Positions 25,762-33,928 are shown, numbered from the stretch's first letter. The stretch: 39,387 nt of DNA from Halobellus captivus (GCF_007655485.1 NZ_VJXQ01000003.1:1-39387), one strand, 5' to 3'. Notes: generated from the letters alone by a model not told the origin. Made by a program: numbers and translations.

Positions 25762-25811
25762 AACGTCGTGTACTCCGAGCGCCGCTCTTTTCACGAACAG
25801 TACTGGATAGT

Positions 25812-25840
25812 GTGTGCGCACACTACTCTTATGTGGTGTG
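25812..25840. promoter_or_regulatory. Palindromic operator and promoter of the toxin-antitoxin operon
   Basis: A perfect 12-bp palindrome GTGTGCGCACAC (25812-25823) lies directly before the TATA-like CTCTTATG (25827-25834), and a further GTGTG half-site follows (25836-25840). The box is ~30 nt before the antitoxin ATG. Binding of the antitoxin or its complex here would block the promoter, the usual autorepression of such operons. Confidence 0.55.
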
Positions 25841-25857
25841 CAGTCTTGGGTTTAGGT

Positions 25858-26109
25858 ATGAGTAGTGAAAGCGTCGACTCCGAGAGTAAGGTCTCGGGGA
25901 ACCAAGCGAACATCCCGGCCCGCATCCGTCGCGAGCTCGACATCGATGACGGCGACAAACTCCGGTGGCAGATCCAAGGAGATGGCACGCTCCGCGTCCG
26001 GGTCGTCCAGCAGCGCAGCGGCACGTTCAGCGAGTTCGACGGCTACGATGGCGACGAGGAGACCGACGTCACAACCGAACACGACGCGTGGGGCGTCGAC
26101 GTCGAATAA
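25858..26109 (+). CDS. AbrB/MazE-type antitoxin (VapB-like)
   Basis: An 83-residue protein whose residues ~8-50 form a SpoVT/AbrB swapped-hairpin DNA-binding domain (SKVSGNQANIPARIRRELDIDDGDKLRWQI, seen in overlapping parts). An acidic tail follows that would wrap the toxin. The stop codon TAA is immediately followed by the ATG of the PIN-domain gene, so the pair is an operon with coupled translation. I chose the ATG at 25858, ~30 nt after the TATA-like box; the longer open frame from 25732 runs through the promoter. A role as antitoxin is inferred from domain and neighbour. Confidence 0.82.
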   Translation: MSSESVDSESKVSGNQANIPARIRRELDIDDGDKLRWQIQGDGTLRVRVVQQRSGTFSEFDGYDGDEETDVTTEHDAWGVDVE

Positions 26110-26544
26110 ATGCCGCGCGCACTCGTCGATACGACTGTCCTCTTCGCCGCCGCCTACCGTCGCGACAGCCTACACGAGGAGGCCTTGTCCATCCTCAGAT
26201 GCATCGACAGCGGCGCACTCCCGGAGGCAGTCGTCCTCGATTACGTGCTTGCTGAGACGTTAAACGGGCTGACGACCCACGCCGGACACGGCGCCGCGGC
26301 GGACTTTCTTGACCGCGTAGAAGAGAATTCACAGTTCCACATCGACTTTCTTACTGGGGACGCGTTTGCGACGGGGAAAGCGCTCTTCCGGCAGTATGAA
26401 GCCATCTCGTTCGTAGACGCCTGCATTATTGCCTATATGCAAACTGAGGGGCTTGGCTACCTTTACTCGTTTGACGACGACTTTGACGCCGCCGAGGACG
26501 TCTTCCGGCTCGATACCCCAAACAATCCGTATCAGCCGGAGTGA
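26110..26544 (+). CDS. PIN-domain ribonuclease toxin (VapC-like)
   Basis: A 144-residue PIN-domain protein. The acidic metal-binding residues of the family are visible: Asp7 (LVDTTVLF), Glu49 (VLAETLNGL), Asp103 (FVDACIIAY) and an Asp cluster at 122-126 (SFDDDFD). VapC toxins cut tRNA or rRNA when free of their antitoxin. The gene starts directly after the antitoxin stop with no spacer. Base composition is somewhat less GC-rich than the flanking metabolic genes, consistent with a mobile origin. Confidence 0.85.
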   Translation: MPRALVDTTVLFAAAYRRDSLHEEALSILRCIDSGALPEAVVLDYVLAETLNGLTTHAGHGAAADFLDRVEENSQFHIDFLTGDAFATGKALFRQYEAISFVDACIIAYMQTEGLGYLYSFDDDFDAAEDVFRLDTPNNPYQPE

Positions 26545-26655
26545 CCGGACGGACGCCGACCATCGGGGGAATATCGTATCGTTTCCAACTGATTACGCAT
26601 CCAATTGGAGACCGGTACAATCGACTGTATGAAGACTCACAACCGATGCGATAGA

Positions 26656-27306
26656 TCAATCGCCGTTCTGCCGCAACACGTTGTACCCCTCCAGCACCTT
26701 GCCGAGTCGGTACATCGAGGCGACGACGACGTCGCAGGACGGGCGCACGGCGTCCTTCGGAATGTACCCCACCGAGAGCCCGGCGACTTCCAACATCGGC
26801 AGGTCGTTCGCGCCGTCGCCGACGGCGATGGTTCGAGAAAGCGGGACGTCGAGGTCGGCGGCGAGCGATTCGAGCGCCTCGTCCTTCGTGCCCGTGATGA
26901 GGGGTCCTTCGACCTCACCGGTGAGTCGACCGCCCTTCATCGGCAATCGGTTCGCGACGATGGTATCGACCTCGACGCCCTCGCGTTCGAGGGCGGCCGC
27001 GACGCCGCGTTCGAACCCGCCAGTCAGGATCGCGACGTGGTGTCCGACGGCCCGCAACCGGTCGATGAGGTCGGCCGCGCCGGGGCGGAGTCGGACCTCG
27101 CCGAAGGCCGCTTCGGCGTCCTCCTCGGAGAGCCCCTCCAGCAGCGAGGCGCGCTTGCGGAGGCTCTCCGCGTAGGAGATCTCGTCGTTCATCGCACGCT
27201 CTGTGATGTCGGCCATCCGGTCGGCGACGTCCTTTTTGTCGCCGAGTAAGACGGTCATCTCCGAATCGGAGAGCGTTCCGTCGAAGTCGAAGGCAACGAG
27301 TCGCAT
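26656..27306 (-). CDS. serB: Phosphoserine phosphatase (HAD family)
   Basis: Last step of serine synthesis: phosphoserine to serine. This 216-residue protein has the HAD nucleophile motif FDFDGTLSDSE (Asp7, Asp9), an SerB-like helical cap (~15-75), motif II ILTGGFERGV, the Lys in ITGTKDEAL and motif IV GDGANDLPML. It is divergent from serA, the first enzyme of the same pathway, across 156 bp. A TATA-like GAGTTAAAAG ~27 nt upstream of the ATG supports the start. Other HAD phosphatases of this subfamily cannot be wholly excluded, but the context is strong. Confidence 0.9.
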   Translation of the reverse strand: MRLVAFDFDGTLSDSEMTVLLGDKKDVADRMADITERAMNDEISYAESLRKRASLLEGLSEEDAEAAFGEVRLRPGAADLIDRLRAVGHHVAILTGGFERGVAAALEREGVEVDTIVANRLPMKGGRLTGEVEGPLITGTKDEALESLAADLDVPLSRTIAVGDGANDLPMLEVAGLSVGYIPKDAVRPSCDVVVASMYRLGKVLEGYNVLRQNGD

Positions 27307-27462
27307 ACGCGGGAGTTGCCGGGGAAGGCTTTTAACTCACCTATCCGCCACCTGCTCGTGAGGCGGCACCATGTGACACAGTAGAATCCTGGTGACAGGT
27401 CACAGCGGCCCGCTCGCACCGATGAAGAAACGTTTAACCGGGAACCAGGGATGGGTTAGGAT
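27307..27462. promoter_or_regulatory. Divergent serB/serA promoter region
   Basis: A minus-strand GAGTTAAAAG (about 27328-27337) serves serB, and a plus-strand CGTTTAACC (about 27430-27438) lies ~30 nt before the serA ATG. Both predict near-leaderless messages. A GTGACA word occurs twice between them (27374 and 27391), possibly a regulator site. Confidence 0.55.
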
Positions 27463-29058
27463 ATGAAGGTCCTTATTACGGACCCGATCGACGACGCCGG
27501 TCTGGAACGCCTCCGAGAGGCGGGCCACGACGTCGAGACGGCCTACGACCTAGACGGTGAGGCGCTCTTAGAAGCAGTCGCGGACGCGAACGCCCTCGTC
27601 GTCCGGTCCGGAACCGAGGTGACCGAGGCGGTGTTCGAGGCCGCATCGGATCTCGTCATCGTCGGTCGCGCCGGAATCGGCGTCGACAACATCGACATCG
27701 ACGCCGCGACCGAATACGGCGTCATCGTCGCGAACGCGCCCGAGGGGAACGTTCGGGCGGCCGCAGAGCACACGGTCGCGATGTCGTTCGCCGCGGCGCG
27801 TTCGATCCCGCAGGCGCACGCCCGACTGAAAGCCGGAGAGTGGGCGAAAAGCGACTACCTCGGCACTGAGCTCAACGGCAAGACGCTCGGTATCGTCGGA
27901 CTCGGCCGCGTCGGCCAGGAGGTCGCAAAGCGGCTCGACGGACTCGGGATGGACCTCGTCGCCTACGATCCCTACATCAGCGAGGAGCGCGCCGACAGAC
28001 TCGGCGCTGAACTCGTCGAATTCGAGAGCTGTCTCGAACGCGCGGACTTCTTGACGGTGCACACGCCCCTGACACCCGAAACGGAGGGGATGATCTCGAC
28101 GGACGAACTGGAACTGATGGGTGGCGGCTACCTCGTCAACTGCGCCCGCGGCGGCGTCGTCGACGAGGACGCCCTCGCCGCAGCGGTCGACGACGGCACG
28201 CTCGACGGCGCGGCGATCGACGTCTTCGCTCAGGAGCCCGTCTCGCCGGATAGCCCGCTACTCGACGTCGACGAGATCATCGTCACGCCGCACCTCGGGG
28301 CATCGACCGAGGCGGCCCAGGAAAACGTCGCGACCTCGATCGCCGATCAGATCGACGCCGCGTTCGCTGGCGAACCGGTGATGAACGCGCTGAACGCGCC
28401 CTCGGTCGACGAGAGCGTCTTCCCGCGCATCCGCCCGTACATCGGCCTCGCCGAGACCGCCGGAAAGGTCGCCGCGCAGCTTCTCGATGGCCGGATCTCG
28501 AAGGTCGATGTCTCTTACGAGGGCGACATCGCCGAGGAGGACATCGAACTCGTCACCGCCTCGGCGCTGAAAGGCGTCTTCGAGCCGCTGGAATGGCAGG
28601 TCAACGCGGTCAACGCGCCGCAGATCGCCGAAGAGCGCGGCATCGACGTCACCGAATCCAAGCGACTGCAGTCCGAGGACTTCCAGAGCCTTGTGACCGT
28701 CTCCGTCGGCAACGAGGAGGAGTCACTCGGCGTCTGCGGAACTCTCTTCGCGGGCGACGACCCGCGGATCGTCCGCATCGACGGCTACCGCGTCGACGCA
28801 ATCCCCCACGGAAAGATGCTCGTCGCACGCAACGCCGACAAGCCCGGCGTCATCGGCTTCATCGGCTCGGTGCTCGGCGATTACGACATTAACATCGCGG
28901 GGATGTTCAACGCGCGTCGCGACAAGGAAGGCGGCGAAGCGCTCACGGTCTATAACCTCGACGACCCCGTTCCGAAGGAAGTCATCGAGACGCTGCTCGC
29001 CGACGAGCGGATGATCGACGTGCGATATCTCACGCTGAACGGCGAAGACGACGAGTGA
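27463..29058 (+). CDS. serA: D-3-phosphoglycerate dehydrogenase
   Basis: Oxidises 3-phosphoglycerate to phosphohydroxypyruvate with NAD, the committed step of serine synthesis. The 531-residue, long (type 1) form has the NAD site GIVGLGRVGQEVAKRL, the 2-hydroxyacid dehydrogenase signatures (NCARGGVVDEDALAAA and the catalytic Arg/Glu/His region, His in TPHLGAST), an intervening ASB domain (~320-450) and a C-terminal ACT domain (~455-531, KPGVIGFIGSVLGDYDINIAGM) that probably senses serine. It is divergent from serB. The TATA-like element ~30 nt upstream fixes the ATG. Confidence 0.96.
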   Translation: MKVLITDPIDDAGLERLREAGHDVETAYDLDGEALLEAVADANALVVRSGTEVTEAVFEAASDLVIVGRAGIGVDNIDIDAATEYGVIVANAPEGNVRAAAEHTVAMSFAAARSIPQAHARLKAGEWAKSDYLGTELNGKTLGIVGLGRVGQEVAKRLDGLGMDLVAYDPYISEERADRLGAELVEFESCLERADFLTVHTPLTPETEGMISTDELELMGGGYLVNCARGGVVDEDALAAAVDDGTLDGAAIDVFAQEPVSPDSPLLDVDEIIVTPHLGASTEAAQENVATSIADQIDAAFAGEPVMNALNAPSVDESVFPRIRPYIGLAETAGKVAAQLLDGRISKVDVSYEGDIAEEDIELVTASALKGVFEPLEWQVNAVNAPQIAEERGIDVTESKRLQSEDFQSLVTVSVGNEEESLGVCGTLFAGDDPRIVRIDGYRVDAIPHGKMLVARNADKPGVIGFIGSVLGDYDINIAGMFNARRDKEGGEALTVYNLDDPVPKEVIETLLADERMIDVRYLTLNGEDDE

Positions 29059-29494
29059 CGCCCCCCTGCGCTGAGGTGTGAGGGTTCGGGATATAAGAGG
29101 ATCCGATTTTCGGGATCGTTCTACTTGCGGGGGTGTTTCAGTTACGGGAGAGTTCCAATTTCGAGGGAGTTCCACTTGCGAGACAGGTTCGTTTCGATAG
29201 ATTGCGTTGCGGTCAGAGACGGTACAGTCCGCATTTCGAGCGGTAGGGTGGCCGTTTGTCGACCGCGAGAAGTGGTACGCTCGTCCAATCGACGGTCGGT
29301 GGGTCTGTTGTCCTCGTGTTTGTGCCACGGATCGAGATGAAACTGAGAAATCGTCCGTCCTCACCGAAATGAGACGTACTCCGACATACATCGATAGTAC
29401 TCGTTTTTGAGTAGTCATACCGACGTTCGGGTGAGCGCATAACAATCGGCCGCCGGATGGAAGTGACACTCGTTGGGAGGGGCCCAACGTAGCA
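29059..29494. other. Low-GC spacer with 17-bp repeats after serA
   Basis: This 436-bp spacer is visibly less GC-rich than its neighbours. It holds a 17-bp degenerate tandem repeat (29101-29202) and an inverted repeat TACTC-GTTTTT-GAGTA (29398-29413). A short open frame (29207-29410) has a CCPRVC-like Cys pattern but only a TTG start; it may be a gene remnant. A TATA-like GCATAAC (29438-29444) and a GGAGG (29475-29479) precede the ferritin-like gene. Confidence 0.45.
29101..29202. repeat. 17-bp degenerate tandem repeat, about six copies
   Basis: Units start at 29101, 29118, 29135, 29152, 29169 and 29186. The consensus is near GTTCCACTTGCGAGGGA, best in the units at 29152 and 29169, with the outer units diverged. 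A TATA-like GATATAAG lies just before the array (29090-29097). Confidence 0.75.
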
Positions 29495-30592
29495 ATGACA
29501 GACAACACAGATCCAACGCCACGCACAACAGAGCGTGTAACAGCGGAAGAAGCGCGCCAGCCAGCGCCCGAAACAGAGCACCAATCGACTCCCGAAGAGC
29601 AACGTGCAACCTCGGAAACAGAATCTCGCCGTTTCGGAGACGGTTCGCGCCGAAGTTTCCTGGGCCGGTCGGCGCTTGTCGGCGGTGCGCTGGTCGCGCT
29701 CGGCGGCGCGACGGGGTCGGTCTTCGGCCAGCAAGAGGACGACGAGACTGACGAGGCCGACGACGCACCAATGGAAGCAACGGCGGCGTTCGACGACGTC
29801 GACGGGACGGACATCGACGTGCTGAACTACGCGCTGTCACTCGAACACCTCGAGAACGCTTTCTATCGCGAAGCGCTCGAATCGTTCGATGAAGAGGACT
29901 TCGTCGACGCCGAGCTCTTGAGTGAGTACGACGAAACGCTCCGAACCGAGATACTCGAACACGTAGAGACGATTGCCGAACACGAAGCGACCCACGTTGA
30001 GGTGCTGACTCAGGCGATCGAGTTGCTCGGCGGCACACCAGCCGAGGAGGCCGCCTACGACTTCGGCGTCGAGACTGTCGATGAGTTCTTAGAACTCGCT
30101 CAAGTGCTCGAAAATACCGGTGTCGCGGCGTATCAGGGAGCCGCTCCGTTCGTCGAGAGCCCCGATCTCCTATCGACCGCGCTCTCGATTCACAGCGTCG
30201 AAGCGCGCCACGCCGCGTTGCTGAACGAACTTACCGGGGAGTCGCCGTTCCCGGACGCCTTCGACTCCGCGCAGTCTCAATCGGAGGTACTCGATGCGGT
30301 CGAGGATCTCATCGGATCCGAGGAGGACGATGATGACGAGGATGAGAACGGTGAAGACGACGAAGCTGACGACGAAGATGACGAAGCTGACGACGAAGAT
30401 GAAGGTGACGAGGAAGAGGAAACGACGACCGAAGATGAAGGTGACGAGGAAGAGGAAACGACGACCGAAGACGAAACGGAAGCGCCGACAACTGAATCCG
30501 AACCGGAGACAACGGGATCGACACCGACCGACGAAGGACCGGGGACCGAAGGGGACGGAACACCCACAAGGTTCCCGATAAACGAAAGCTAA
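29495..30592 (+). CDS. Tat-exported ferritin-like protein with acidic repeat tail
   Basis: A 365-residue secreted protein. It has an unusual ~50-residue hydrophilic leader before the twin-arginine signal GSRRSFLGR (Arg52-Arg53), a hydrophobic stretch LVGGALVALGG, and no lipobox Cys, so it is probably cleaved near GSVFGQQ. Residues ~105-270 form a four-helix ferritin-like domain (Ferritin_2 type) with Glu/His pairs in LEHLENAFY, AEHEATHVEVL and SVEARHAALL that could hold a di-iron site. The tail (~275-365) is Asp/Glu/Thr-rich, made of tandem repeats and without a membrane anchor. Its enzymatic role, if any, is unknown. A GGAGG ~15 nt before the ATG suggests Shine-Dalgarno initiation, unlike most genes here. 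Confidence 0.82.
   Translation: MTDNTDPTPRTTERVTAEEARQPAPETEHQSTPEEQRATSETESRRFGDGSRRSFLGRSALVGGALVALGGATGSVFGQQEDDETDEADDAPMEATAAFDDVDGTDIDVLNYALSLEHLENAFYREALESFDEEDFVDAELLSEYDETLRTEILEHVETIAEHEATHVEVLTQAIELLGGTPAEEAAYDFGVETVDEFLELAQVLENTGVAAYQGAAPFVESPDLLSTALSIHSVEARHAALLNELTGESPFPDAFDSAQSQSEVLDAVEDLIGSEEDDDDEDENGEDDEADDEDDEADDEDEGDEEEETTTEDEGDEEEETTTEDETEAPTTESEPETTGSTPTDEGPGTEGDGTPTRFPINES
30355..30480. repeat. 21-bp and 36-bp in-frame tandem repeats in the ferritin-like gene
   Basis: There are two near-identical 21-bp units of the GACGAAGCTGACGACGAAGA kind, then two copies of a 36-bp unit encoding EDEGDEEEETTT. Both periods are multiples of three, so copy number changes would alter only tail length. 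Confidence 0.8.
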
Positions 30593-30658
30593 ACGCGAGA
30601 CCAGAGAGCGCAGTGGGACCGAAGCGAAACGCGCCCTCGTGTCCGCCTACGCCTACGC

Positions 30659-31924
30659 TTAGTTCGCGCCGATGTGTTCGAGGACGGCGGCCGTTTCGTT
30701 CGGGACTGGTTCGGGCTTCCCGCCCGCCTCGAACGCCGCATCGGGATCTTTTAGCAGATGACCGGTCGTGAGACAGACGACGTCTTCGTCGGCATCGACG
30801 ACGCCGCGGTCGCGAAGTTTTCGCAGACCGGCGACCGAGGCCGCGGAGGCGGGTTCGACGCCGATTCCCTCGCGCGCGAGGTCGCGCTGTGCGTCGGTGA
30901 TCGCCTCATCGGAGACGGCGACCGCCGTGCCGCCCGTCTCGCGAATTCCGGGGAGCGCCTTCGGCGCGTTGACCGGGTTGCCGATACGGATCGCCGTCGC
31001 TCGCGTTTCGACGTCCTCCCAACGCTTCGTGTCCTCCCAGCCGTTTTCGACGGCCTCGACCATCGGTGCCGCGCCCTCGGCCTGCACGCCGGTGAGTCTC
31101 GGGACCTCCGACGGATCGAGCGCGCCGGATTGGACCAGTTCTCGGAAGGCTTTGTACAGTGCGGCGGTGTTGCCCGCGTTGCCGACGGGCAGGACGATGC
31201 GGTCGGGGAATCGACCGTAGTCATCGCTGAACGCCTCTAAGATCTCCAGCCCGATCGTCTTTTGACCCTCGAGTCGGAACGGGTTCAGGGAGTTGAGGAG
31301 ATACACCTCGCCGCGCTGTGCGAGGTCCTGAACGATGTCGAGACAGGAGTCGAAGTTGCCGTCGACTTCGAGGATTCGGGCGTCGTGGAGTGCGGCCTGT
31401 GCGATCTTCCCGGCCGCGACTTTCCCGGACGGGAGGAGCACGAGCGTCTCCATCCCGCCGCGGGCGCCGTAGGCCGCGAGGGCAGCGGAGGTGTTTCCGG
31501 TCGACGCGCACGCGAGACGGTCGACGCCGAGTTCCTTTGCGACGCGGACGCCGACGGTCATTCCGCGATCCTTGAACGACCCGGTCGGGTTCATTCCCTC
31601 GTGTTTGATCCGGAGCGTTTCGACGCCGACGTCCTCGCGGAGGCGCGGGGCCTCGTGCAGCGGCGTGTCGCCCTCGGGGAGGCTGACGCCCTCCTCGAAC
31701 GGAAGTGCTGATCGGTAGCGCCAGACTCCGCGACCCTGACCCTGGAAGTCTTCGAACCTCGGGGGTTCGGCGTACCGCACTTCGAGGAGGTTGCCGTCCT
31801 CGCCGGTGTATCGGATCTCGTCGAACGGGGCGTACGTCTCTCCCGTCTCGATGTCCGCGAGCCAGACGCCGTCGTCGGCGACGTCGGGGACGTCCGGCGC
31901 GGGAGCGGTGAGTTCGAGGCTCAT
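30659..31924 (-). CDS. thrC: Threonine synthase
   Basis: PLP enzyme converting O-phosphohomoserine to threonine. The 421-residue protein has the PLP lysine Lys118 in MNPTGSFKDRGMT, a CASTGNTSAALAAYGA phosphate/substrate loop, and VLPVGNAGNTAALYKAF for the cofactor phosphate. An N-terminal region (DGVWLADIETGETYAPFDEIRYT) replaces the zinc-ribbon seen in some homologues. The stop is preceded by short 6-bp repeats (GCGTAG). It is read away from the HTH gene, with a repeat-containing spacer between. Confidence 0.93.
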   Translation of the reverse strand: MSLELTAPAPDVPDVADDGVWLADIETGETYAPFDEIRYTGEDGNLLEVRYAEPPRFEDFQGQGRGVWRYRSALPFEEGVSLPEGDTPLHEAPRLREDVGVETLRIKHEGMNPTGSFKDRGMTVGVRVAKELGVDRLACASTGNTSAALAAYGARGGMETLVLLPSGKVAAGKIAQAALHDARILEVDGNFDSCLDIVQDLAQRGEVYLLNSLNPFRLEGQKTIGLEILEAFSDDYGRFPDRIVLPVGNAGNTAALYKAFRELVQSGALDPSEVPRLTGVQAEGAAPMVEAVENGWEDTKRWEDVETRATAIRIGNPVNAPKALPGIRETGGTAVAVSDEAITDAQRDLAREGIGVEPASAASVAGLRKLRDRGVVDADEDVVCLTTGHLLKDPDAAFEAGGKPEPVPNETAAVLEHIGAN

Positions 31925-31967
31925 TGTCGAACTCCTCGCGTTCGGTCGTGAAAAGGGGGACGGTTCG

Positions 31968-32052
31968 TCGGTTCCGTACTCGCCGACTACGTCTTGTCGA
32001 TCCCGTACTCGCCGACTACGTCTCGTCGGTTCCGTACTCGTCGATGCTTCGG
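31968..32052. repeat. 29-bp tandem repeat across the HTH gene stop codon
   Basis: Copies lie at 31968-31996 and 31997-32025 (26 of 29 identical; core CCGTACTCGCCGACTACGTC), with a third diverged copy at 32026-32052 inside the coding end. The TAG stop (32016-32018, minus strand) lies in the middle copy and is repeated in the left one. Confidence 0.85.
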
Positions 32053-32393
32053 TGAACGCGCTCAGTCCACTCCTCGAGCGCGTCGTGAAGCATCTCCTTG
32101 GCCTCCGGGAGTTCGGTCCCGGTGTACTGATAGATGTAGCCGCCGGATTCGAGCAGGCGGCGCTCGCGCCCGGCGAGCCCCTTCTCCATCAGCGTCGTCA
32201 GCGAACGGTTGACGTTGCTTCTGTCCCGGTCGAGGATGTCCGCGAGTTCGGCGACCGTGCTTCCGGGGTTGTCCAATAGCGTCAGATACGTCCGGCTCTC
32301 GTGGCGCTGAATCCCGAATACACAGGCCAGTACCTGTTGAAATCCCGGATCGTCGGTCTCCAGGAGGTCGCTCATCTCTGGCACGTCACTCAT
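32016..32393 (-). CDS. Small winged-helix transcriptional regulator (MarR/TrmB-like)
   Basis: A 125-residue protein. Residues ~20-95 form a winged helix: ACVFGIQRHESRTYLTLLDN, the recognition pair TVAELADILDRDRSNVNRSLTTLMEKGL, and a wing RERRLLESGGYIYQY. A C-terminal helix (EAKEMLHDALEEWTERVHRSIDEY) probably dimerises. This is the GbsR/MarR-like form common in haloarchaea; the ligand and targets are unknown. I chose the ATG at 32393 (MSDVPEM); an upstream in-frame start at 32420 would run into the predicted promoter. A perfect 9-bp inverted repeat flanks its promoter, suggesting autoregulation. Confidence 0.82.
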   Translation of the reverse strand: MSDVPEMSDLLETDDPGFQQVLACVFGIQRHESRTYLTLLDNPGSTVAELADILDRDRSNVNRSLTTLMEKGLAGRERRLLESGGYIYQYTGTELPEAKEMLHDALEEWTERVHRSIDEYGTDET

Positions 32394-32454
32394 ACACAGT
32401 ACGTCTTCGCCCCACGACAAAAGTCCCGCGTCGTCGGCAGTTCCGGTACTGTGT
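32394..32454. promoter_or_regulatory. Inverted-repeat operator candidate at the HTH gene promoter
   Basis: ACACAGTAC (32394-32402) and its exact complement GTACTGTGT (32446-32454) lie 52 bp apart on either side of the presumed HTH promoter (CTTTTGTC, minus strand, near 32414-32421). They may be paired binding sites for the regulator itself. Confidence 0.5.
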
Positions 32455-32593
32455 CAGTCGCACAATCGAATCTACTCCGAGACGGGTCCATCATCGAGGC
32501 AGATATGAAGTGATTATTCGGTGCGTGGAGGGAATTCGGCTCTCAAGGGTTAAGTACCGTCAGGTGTGATCTGTGCACAGACGTACGTACGAT

Positions 32594-33619
32594 ATGTGTG
32601 GTTCTGAAACCGGGATAAAGAGGGAAGCCGCGCCGGAGGGCGGTCACCGAGCGCTGATAGAACATTTCCCAAACGGGGTGTTGGTGCTCTTCGATCCGGA
32701 TCTCCGGTATCGAATCGTCGGCCCCGCAGTCCTTCCGTTCTCGAAGCAAGAATCGGCGACGATGGTCGGAAAGGATATTTTCGAGTTGTTCCCGCCGGAC
32801 ACCGCATCGCGTCTCGAAGCCGCACTGGAGTCGACGCTGGAGGGGGCGAAGCAATCGTTCGATATCGAGTTCGATGATCGAATCCACCACATCGAGACCG
32901 GGCCAGTCGATCTCGACGGGGATCCCTACGGGGTGTTAGTGACGCAAAACGTCTCCGAAGCGCGTGAGAGCGCCCAAACGCTCGAACAGCAGAACGAGCG
33001 ACTCGATCAGTTCGCCAGTATGGTGTCACACGATCTCCGGAATCCACTCAACATCGCCAAGGGTCGTCTCGAACTGTTCAGAGAGACGAACAACCCGGAC
33101 CATCTAGAGGCAGTAGCGGATTCACTGGAGCGGATCGACGAACTGACTACCGATCTCACCGGGCTCGCGAGAAGCGACAAGTCAGCCGAGGAGTACGAGC
33201 AGGTATCGCTCGATGCGATCGCGCAGTCCGCCTGGAAAATGATCGACACACGGGAGGCGACGCTCGAGGCAGAGGCCTGCTCGATCGTCGGCGACCGGAG
33301 TCAACTGCAGGCGCTCTTCGAGAACCTCTTTCGGAATGCCATCGGCCACGGGGGGGCGGCCGTGACGGTCCGAGTGGGTCCGCTTGAGGACGGGTTTTTC
33401 GTCGAGGATACAGGGAAAGGGATTCCGTCCGAAAAACGCGAAACCGTCTTTGAACACGGCTTTACGACGGGATACGGTGGCACCGGAACGGGACTCACGA
33501 TCGTCCGGCGTGTGGCCACAGCGCACGGTTTTGCGGTGAGCTTGCTCGACAGTTCGGAAGGCGGCGCCCGCTTCGAATTTCGGTCGCAGGCTGTGGACGA
33601 CGGCAGAAACGCAGTGTGA
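32594..33619 (+). CDS. PAS-domain histidine kinase, apparently soluble
   Basis: A sensor kinase of 341 residues with no membrane segment. The N-terminal PAS-like domain (~20-120; RALIEHFPNGVLVLFDPDLRY to GVLVTQNVSEARE) is followed by a coiled linker. The H-box is VSHDLRNPLN with phospho-acceptor His146, the N-box LFENLFRNAIGHG, G1 VEDTGKGIP and G2 GTGTGLTIV. The response regulator is not nearby, which is common in haloarchaea. I chose the ATG at 32594 because the TATA-like GGTTAAGTA (32548-32556) predicts a transcript start near 32578, past the GTG at 32573. The PAS ligand is unknown. Confidence 0.9.
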   Translation: MCGSETGIKREAAPEGGHRALIEHFPNGVLVLFDPDLRYRIVGPAVLPFSKQESATMVGKDIFELFPPDTASRLEAALESTLEGAKQSFDIEFDDRIHHIETGPVDLDGDPYGVLVTQNVSEARESAQTLEQQNERLDQFASMVSHDLRNPLNIAKGRLELFRETNNPDHLEAVADSLERIDELTTDLTGLARSDKSAEEYEQVSLDAIAQSAWKMIDTREATLEAEACSIVGDRSQLQALFENLFRNAIGHGGAAVTVRVGPLEDGFFVEDTGKGIPSEKRETVFEHGFTTGYGGTGTGLTIVRRVATAHGFAVSLLDSSEGGARFEFRSQAVDDGRNAV

Positions 33620-33688
33620 TTTGACGCGTCAATCGGCCATCGTGTCGGCAGACGTTTACCGGTAATCACTCGATGCGGCTGTCTCAGA

Positions 33689-33928
33689 TCAGTCCACGCG
33701 ACCGTAACCCATCTTTTCGATGCACGAGAGCATTTCGGCTTCTTCGGCGTGTTTGTGGAGCGTTGTCGGCGTATCGCAGTAATACGTCTCGCCGTCGTGG
33801 CGGAGCGATAACTGGTGTGTGCCGCCGAGAAGTTCCGCTTCGACGACGACGCGGCGCCCCTCTCGAAGGGCATCAAGAATCTCCTCACCGGTCAGTTCAC
33901 CGGATTCGACGTGAAGTGGCTCGGGCAC
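33689..33928 (-). CDS. Small conserved-type haloarchaeal protein
   Basis: A 79-residue protein with an N-terminal helix (TGEEILDALREGRRVVVEAEL), beta strands HQLSLRHDGETYYCDTP and a C-terminal helical part TTLHKHAEEAEMLSCIEKMGYG. It looks like a compact alpha-beta fold; the family is not recognised with certainty and the function is unknown. The start is GTG at 33928, ~25 nt downstream of a TATA-like CATATT, so the message would be leaderless. Confidence 0.72.
   Translation of the reverse strand: MPEPLHVESGELTGEEILDALREGRRVVVEAELLGGTHQLSLRHDGETYYCDTPTTLHKHAEEAEMLSCIEKMGYGRVD

Noticed and set aside
33622-33634. Palindrome TTGACGCGTCAA after the kinase gene
   Set aside because: Perfect but short and GC-centred; a similar word near 37312 is imperfect and no regulator or gene context supports a function.
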